This document shows, piece by piece, positions 8,540 through 11,990 of a DNA stretch of 11,990 nucleotides. Each line of letters opens with the position of its first letter. Within the stretch, counting starts at the first letter, position 1. Position numbers and translations under genes: made by a program. This DNA is from Gammaproteobacteria bacterium (GTDB lineage Bacteria > Pseudomonadota > Gammaproteobacteria > DSM-19610). A model generated the notes under the pieces. That model did no database searches. It saw only the letters and a list, made by a program, of their open reading frames with translations, and had not been told where the DNA came from. The stretch spans positions 1-11,990 of the forward strand of contig DRQL01000320.1 of assembly GCA_011371465.1 (NCBI GenBank), read 5' to 3'.

Positions 8540-10242
8540 GCGGGGCCCTCCGCATCCCGCCAGCGGGTTTGCAGCAGCGCCGCGTCATCCGGTGCGACGT
8601 TCAGCAGGCGCAGTGCACCGGCCATCACGCTGGAAAATACCGGGCCGGCAACGACACCGCCAAAGTGTTCACCGTTGTTCGGCTCGTTGATGACCACCAC
8701 GGTAACAAGACGCGGATTACTGGCCGGCGCCATGCCGGCGAACACCGCCAGGTAGCGGTGGTCGGCATAGCCCCCGGCAACGGATTTATGCGCAGTGCCG
8801 GTCTTGCCCGCTACCCGGTAGCCCTGTACAGCGGCCAGCGGTGCAGTACCGCCCGGTTTGACCACCTCTTCCATCATCCTGCGCACCGCACGCGCAACCC
8901 CGGGAGCGTACACCGGTTGTGGTTTTGCCGCTTCTTCACGCCGCAGCAGGGTAACCGGCACCCGGTAACCGTCGTTGGCGAACACGCTGTAGGCCTGCGC
9001 CAGCTGCAGGGCTGTCACTGACAGGCCGTATCCGTAGGCCAGCGTGGCCCGTTCAATATCGCGCCAGCGATGAAAGTCCGACAGGTAACCGTCCGCCTCG
9101 CCCGGAAAACCACTGGCTGTCGCCACGCCCAGGCCGGCACCCGTCAGGCCTTTCCAGATGATTTCCGGCTCCAGCGACAGCGCGATCTTGCTGGCGGCGA
9201 CGTTGCTCGACTTGCGGATCACCCCGGTCAGGTCCAGCGTGCCGTAGTCGTGCATATCGCGGATGGTATTCACGCCCACCTGGAACAGGCCCGGCGAGGT
9301 ATCGATCCGGGTGCCGACCTGGTAGCGACCGCTTGCCAGCGCCGCGGCGATCACAAACGGTTTCATGGTCGAACCCGGTTCGAATACGTCGGTGACTGCG
9401 CGGTTGCGCAGCTTGTCCGGTTTCAGGCGCTTGCGGTTGTTGGGATTAAAGGACGGCTGGTTGACCAGCGCCAGCACCTCACCGGTGTGGTTGTCCAGCA
9501 CCACTACCGACCCGGAACGCGCATGGTGCTTGCTGACCGCTGCCTTCAGCTCCCGGTAGGCCAGGTACTGGATGCGCCGGTCGATACTCAGCTTCAACGT
9601 CTTGCCCGGGTGCGCGGAACGGATGTTCTCCACGTTGGCAATGGTATGACGGCGCCCGTCCTTGACCACGCGCTTGGAGCCCGGTTCGCCGCTCAACCAG
9701 TCATCGTACGCAAGCTCCAGCCCTTCCTGGCCGGCATCATCCACGTTGGTAAAACCCAGCAGGTGCGAAGCCACTTCACCGGCCGGGTAGTAGCGACGGT
9801 ACTCCTGCTGCAGGTAGACACCCGGCACTTCCAGTGACATCACCTGCTGCGCGCGGTCCGGGGCAATGTGACGCCGCAGGTAGACAAATTCGCGGTTCTG
9901 GCGCTGACCCAGCAACCGTTGCAGCTTGTCGGCACCGAGGCCCAGCAAGCCGGCGATGCGTGACAGGTCGGCCGGCGACGCCACCAGTTCTTTCGGGTTC
10001 ACCCAGACAGACTGTACCGGCGTGCTGATCGCCAGCGGTTCATCGTTGCGGTCGACGATCATGCCGCGATGCGCCGGCACCTGGACCACGCGCAAGTGAC
10101 GCAGGTCACCCTGTCCCTGCAGGAACTCGCGGTCCAGTAGCTGCAACTGTCCGCTGCGGCCGACCAGCACGGCAAAGCCGGTCAGCATCAGGCCCACAAC
10201 CACGTAGTGACGCATGCGGCTGATGTGTGCCGGTTTACTCAT
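8536..10242 (-). CDS. ftsI: Septal peptidoglycan D,D-transpeptidase FtsI (PBP3, class B PBP)
   Basis: FtsI cross-links septal peptidoglycan in the periplasm, anchored by one N-terminal membrane helix and paired with FtsW. The 568-residue product has a short cytoplasmic tail, a membrane segment at about residues 12-29, a class B pedestal domain (HRGMIVDRN near residue 58, then EYRRYYPAGE near 147) and a transpeptidase domain. The three penicillin-binding motifs are intact: SxxK in EPGSTMKPF (Ser291, Lys294), SSN in RKSSNVAAS (345-347) and KTG in AGKTGTAHK (480-482). The ATG at 10242 is preceded by an in-frame TTG (10245), and neither has a clear Shine-Dalgarno sequence. I chose the ATG. It lies 6 nt after the ftsL stop, so translation probably depends on ribosomes finishing ftsL. 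E. coli's mature FtsI ends after a C-terminal cleavage; no such site is judged here. Confidence 0.97.
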   Translation of the reverse strand: MSKPAHISRMRHYVVVGLMLTGFAVLVGRSGQLQLLDREFLQGQGDLRHLRVVQVPAHRGMIVDRNDEPLAISTPVQSVWVNPKELVASPADLSRIAGLLGLGADKLQRLLGQRQNREFVYLRRHIAPDRAQQVMSLEVPGVYLQQEYRRYYPAGEVASHLLGFTNVDDAGQEGLELAYDDWLSGEPGSKRVVKDGRRHTIANVENIRSAHPGKTLKLSIDRRIQYLAYRELKAAVSKHHARSGSVVVLDNHTGEVLALVNQPSFNPNNRKRLKPDKLRNRAVTDVFEPGSTMKPFVIAAALASGRYQVGTRIDTSPGLFQVGVNTIRDMHDYGTLDLTGVIRKSSNVAASKIALSLEPEIIWKGLTGAGLGVATASGFPGEADGYLSDFHRWRDIERATLAYGYGLSVTALQLAQAYSVFANDGYRVPVTLLRREEAAKPQPVYAPGVARAVRRMMEEVVKPGGTAPLAAVQGYRVAGKTGTAHKSVAGGYADHRYLAVFAGMAPASNPRLVTVVVINEPNNGEHFGGVVAGPVFSSVMAGALRLLNVAPDDAALLQTRWRDAEGPA

Positions 10243-10248
10243 CAATGT

Positions 10249-10512
10249 TCATCGCCGCAGTATGACCACCTGTTGCGGGCCGGGTATTTCCATACCCAGG
10301 CGTTTACGTGCCGCACTTTCCACCTTGCCATGCGTGGTATGCGTACTTTGCTCGAGCTGTAGCTGCCCCCATTCGACATTCATGGCATCGCGTTCCGACT
10401 CCAGCGCCTGCAATTCAATAAACAGCTTGCGGCTTTGATGCTTGGCATAGGCCGCGCCCATGGCGGTCGCGATCACGGCCAGTATCAGCGCCGGCAACAG
10501 GAATGTCCTCAT
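10249..10512 (-). CDS. ftsL: Cell division protein FtsL
   Basis: FtsL is a bitopic divisome protein that forms a periplasmic coiled-coil complex with FtsB and FtsQ and helps activate FtsW and FtsI. The 87-residue product has a membrane segment at residues 4-23 and then a polar, heptad-compatible helix at about 27-62 (KHQSRKLFIELQALESERD...). The stretch EWGQLQLEQSTHTTHGKVE (47-65) resembles the EWGxLxLEQST region I recall from Pseudomonas FtsL. Position between rsmH and ftsI supports the call strongly. The ATG overlaps the rsmH stop as ATGA, with GGAG at 10524-10521, 8 nt upstream, and no in-frame start visible just upstream. It is shorter than E. coli FtsL (121 residues) because almost nothing precedes the membrane helix. 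Confidence 0.93.
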   Translation of the reverse strand: MRTFLLPALILAVIATAMGAAYAKHQSRKLFIELQALESERDAMNVEWGQLQLEQSTHTTHGKVESAARKRLGMEIPGPQQVVILRR

Positions 10513-11441
10513 GCGGGCCGCTCCGCCACACGCAACACCGCGCTGCGCGCGCGCGGGTTGCCCAGGATTTCCTGCTCGTCGGCCCGCACCGCTTTGCCCA
10601 CGGCCCGCAAACGCGGCTGATACTGATCCGGCATCACCGGCAAATCCGGCGGTAACTGCGGACCGCGCTGCTGGTCGCGGATAAAACGTTTGACCATACG
10701 GTCTTCCAGCGAATGGAAACTGATCACCGCCAGCCGGCCACCGGGCGCGAGTGCCTCGACGGTCTGCGGCAGCACCGTTTCCAGCGCCTCGAGTTCACGG
10801 TTAATGAAGATGCGGATCGCCTGAAAACTGCGTGTCGCCGGGTGCCGCTTGTGCGCGTGCCCCGGTACCGCGGCAGCAATCAGCTCAGCCAGCTGTACGG
10901 TGGTGGTGATCGGGTTTTCCTCACGCGCCTGCACCAGCTTGCGGGCAATACGGCGCGAATGACGTTCTTCGCCGTACTTCCACAGCACCTCCGCGATTTC
11001 CCTCTCCGTAGCGCCGGCCAGCCAGTCACTGGCGCTTTGTCCGCTGTGCGGGTTCATGCGCATATCGAGGGGCCCCTCACGGAGGAAACTGAAGCCACGC
11101 TGTGCATCGTCCAGTTGGGGTGACGAAACGCCGAGATCCAGCAGGATGCCATCCACCTTCCCTTCCCAATTCAGTTCTGACACGACCGCTCCAAGTTGTT
11201 CAAAGCTCCCGTGGCGCAGGTCCAGGCGCTGCTCCTCCCTGAAACGGTCTGCGGCAAACGCCAGCGCGTCGGAATCCCTGTCAAAAGCCAGCAGCCGTCC
11301 GTGTGTTCCCAGCCTGTCCAGCAGCGCCGCTGCGTGACCGCCGCGCCCGAAGGTGCCATCTATGTACAAACCGTCCGGCCTGACCTGCAGTGCATCCAGC
11401 ACCTGATCGAGCAGTACCGGACGGTGTAATTCATGCGCCAA
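10509..11441 (-). CDS. rsmH: 16S rRNA (cytosine(1402)-N4)-methyltransferase RsmH (MraW)
   Basis: RsmH uses S-adenosylmethionine to methylate N4 of C1402 in the 16S rRNA decoding centre. The 310-residue product matches E. coli's 313. Motifs seen: the SAM-binding loop YIDGTFGRGGH (26-36), FDRD (53-56), ILLDLGVSSPQLD (99-111), GFSFLREGPLDMRM (116-129), KYGEERHSRRIA (155-166), ATRSFQAIRI (202-211), APGGRLAVISFHSLEDR (232-248) and a C-terminal NPRARSAVLR (295-304). The start appears to be TTG (11441), 2 nt after the mraZ stop. No in-frame ATG or GTG lies nearby; the ATG at 11434 is out of frame. There is no recognisable Shine-Dalgarno sequence, so translation is probably coupled to mraZ. The start is the least certain part; identity is secure. 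Confidence 0.97.
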   Translation of the reverse strand: MAHELHRPVLLDQVLDALQVRPDGLYIDGTFGRGGHAAALLDRLGTHGRLLAFDRDSDALAFAADRFREEQRLDLRHGSFEQLGAVVSELNWEGKVDGILLDLGVSSPQLDDAQRGFSFLREGPLDMRMNPHSGQSASDWLAGATEREIAEVLWKYGEERHSRRIARKLVQAREENPITTTVQLAELIAAAVPGHAHKRHPATRSFQAIRIFINRELEALETVLPQTVEALAPGGRLAVISFHSLEDRMVKRFIRDQQRGPQLPPDLPVMPDQYQPRLRAVGKAVRADEQEILGNPRARSAVLRVAERPA

Positions 11442-11443
11442 GA

Positions 11444-11896
11444 CTAGAGTGTCAGTGTTTCGAGCGGATGCGGCCGATCATCGTTGTCCGCACGACCGCC
11501 CATCCAGCTGCTGCCAATCTGTTCCCAGCTTTCCTCGTTCCATATTTCAAATTTCTTGCCCACACCGACCAGCGCCACGCTCTTGTCCAGGCGGGCGAAA
11601 TCACGCAGGCGGGGCGCGATCAGGATACGGCCGTTGCCGTCCAGCTCGACTTCGGTGGCATAACCGACCAACATACGCTGCATGTCGCGGGTGCGACGGT
11701 CCTGGTTGGGGGTACGGATCAGCTGGAGTTCGATGTCTTCCCATTCGGGCTGGGGATACAGCAACAGGCAGCCGTCGTCGTGCACGGTCAGCACCAGCCG
11801 GCCGTCGTACCGCTCGGTGAGCAACGCCCGGTAGCGGGTCGGCAAGGCCATGCGCCCCTTGGCATCGAGCTTGACTGAACTACCTCCACGGAACAC
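11444..11896 (-). CDS. mraZ: Transcriptional regulator MraZ
   Basis: MraZ is a ring-forming AbrB-like DNA-binding protein that, in E. coli, represses its own promoter and hence the dcw cluster. The 150-residue product is close to E. coli's 152. It has two copies of the SpoVT-AbrB fold, each with the DxxxR motif: DAKGR (11-15) followed by LPTRYR, and DGNGR (86-90) followed by IAPRLR. The N-terminus MFRGGS aligns with E. coli's MFRGAT, fixing the start at a GTG codon (11896). GGGAG (11905-11901) is only 4 nt away, slightly close, so initiation may be modest. It is the first gene of the operon and lies just downstream of a strong-looking promoter with MraZ-type direct repeats. Its TAG stop is 2 nt from the rsmH TTG start. 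Confidence 0.97.
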   Translation of the reverse strand: MFRGGSSVKLDAKGRMALPTRYRALLTERYDGRLVLTVHDDGCLLLYPQPEWEDIELQLIRTPNQDRRTRDMQRMLVGYATEVELDGNGRILIAPRLRDFARLDKSVALVGVGKKFEIWNEESWEQIGSSWMGGRADNDDRPHPLETLTL

Positions 11897-11900
11897 TGGA

Positions 11901-11905
11901 CTCCC
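11901..11905 (-). promoter_or_regulatory. Ribosome binding site of mraZ (GGGAG)
   Basis: GGGAG lies 4 nt before the GTG start at 11896. A second purine-rich GGGAGG at 11916-11911 is 14 nt away, too far for normal use, and overlaps the last operator box. Confidence 0.5.
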
Positions 11906-11913
11906 GTCGACCT

Positions 11914-11948
11914 CCCATTATTACCACTAATTTCCACTTCGCCCCACT
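11914..11948 (-). promoter_or_regulatory. Putative MraZ operator: direct repeats with 10-bp period
   Basis: Three identical AGTGG boxes begin at 11948, 11938 and 11928, each separated by a 5-nt spacer and so exactly one helical turn apart. A fourth, ATGGG, begins at 11918 in the same register. E. coli MraZ is known to bind repeated TGGG-type boxes separated by short spacers near its own promoter, and mollicute MraZ binds AAAGTG-type boxes; these repeats resemble both. They cover the predicted transcription start and leader, a good place for autorepression. Repeats are seen directly; MraZ binding is inferred from family knowledge. Confidence 0.75.
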
Positions 11949-11955
11949 TTTTGAC

Positions 11956-11985
11956 ACTATAGGTAGCAAATCCCCACCTTGTCAA
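11956..11985 (-). promoter_or_regulatory. Sigma70-type promoter of the dcw cluster (mraZ promoter)
   Basis: A perfect -35 box TTGACA (11985-11980) and a 5-of-6 -10 box TATAGT (11961-11956) are separated by 18 bp. Transcription would start near 11950-11948, giving a leader of about 53 nt before mraZ. It is the only promoter I see in the window. Given the overlaps downstream, it likely drives much of the cluster, although weaker internal promoters cannot be excluded by eye. Confidence 0.8.
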
Positions 11986-11989
11986 GGTG
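11975..11989. repeat. Perfect 15-nt inverted repeat across the -35 box
   Basis: The minus strand reads CACCTTG, one A, then CAAGGTG, so two 7-nt arms are perfectly complementary around a single base. The -35 hexamer TTGACA lies inside it. It could be a dimer operator or coincidence. The loop is too small for a stable hairpin, and RNA would not normally include it because it lies upstream of the start site. Confidence 0.5.
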
Positions 11990-11990
11990 A

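Noticed and set aside
7097..8755. Long plus-strand ORF of 552 codons opposite murE
   Set aside because: It is antisense to the complete murE and part of ftsI. Its product is a low-logic mix rich in Arg, Gln, His and Gly with no motif, as expected for a shadow frame in GC-rich DNA.
9070..9837. Plus-strand ORF of 255 codons opposite ftsI
   Set aside because: It is a shadow of the FtsI coding frame, with no ribosome site or family signal that I can see.

Overview
This window is one strand-consistent gene cluster. Every supported gene lies on the minus strand, so transcription runs from about position 11950 down to position 1. It is the first part of the division and cell wall (dcw) cluster, in the order mraZ, rsmH, ftsL, ftsI, murE, murF, mraY, a 25-codon small ORF, murD, ftsW, murG and the first 281 codons of murC. 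This order, the high GC content (roughly low 60s percent by eye), MurE's DNPR signature for meso-diaminopimelate, and MraY at the same 360-residue length as the E. coli enzyme all point to a GC-rich gammaproteobacterium. I cannot name the genus from sequence alone. murB, ddlB, ftsQ, ftsA and ftsZ usually follow murC and would lie beyond position 1.

Control region (11897-11990): a near-consensus sigma70 promoter (TTGACA, 18 bp, TATAGT) is followed by AGTGG boxes spaced exactly 10 bp apart and a fourth ATGGG box in the same register. This is the layout expected for an MraZ autorepression operator. The -35 box also sits in a perfect 15-nt inverted repeat. mraZ then begins with GTG.

Coding region (1-11896): the genes are packed almost without gaps. 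rsmH-ftsL and murD-ftsW overlap by ATGA. ftsI-murE, murE-murF, ftsW-murG and murG-murC overlap through tandem ATGATG starts. murF-mraY overlaps by TGATG. The only internal gap of note, 92 nt between mraY and murD, is nearly filled by an unlisted small ORF. It has a good Shine-Dalgarno sequence, encodes a single hydrophobic segment, and stops 2 nt before the upstream murD ATG.

Together the genes encode the cytoplasmic UDP-MurNAc-pentapeptide ligases (MurC, MurD, MurE, MurF), the membrane steps making lipid I and lipid II (MraY, MurG), the septal glycosyltransferase and transpeptidase (FtsW, FtsI), their divisome partner FtsL, the 16S rRNA methyltransferase RsmH and the cluster regulator MraZ.

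I see no mobile element, CRISPR array, RNA gene, defence island or internal terminator. The enzymes are conventional. The new-looking material is the small membrane ORF, the operator and promoter architecture, and the translation-coupling pattern.
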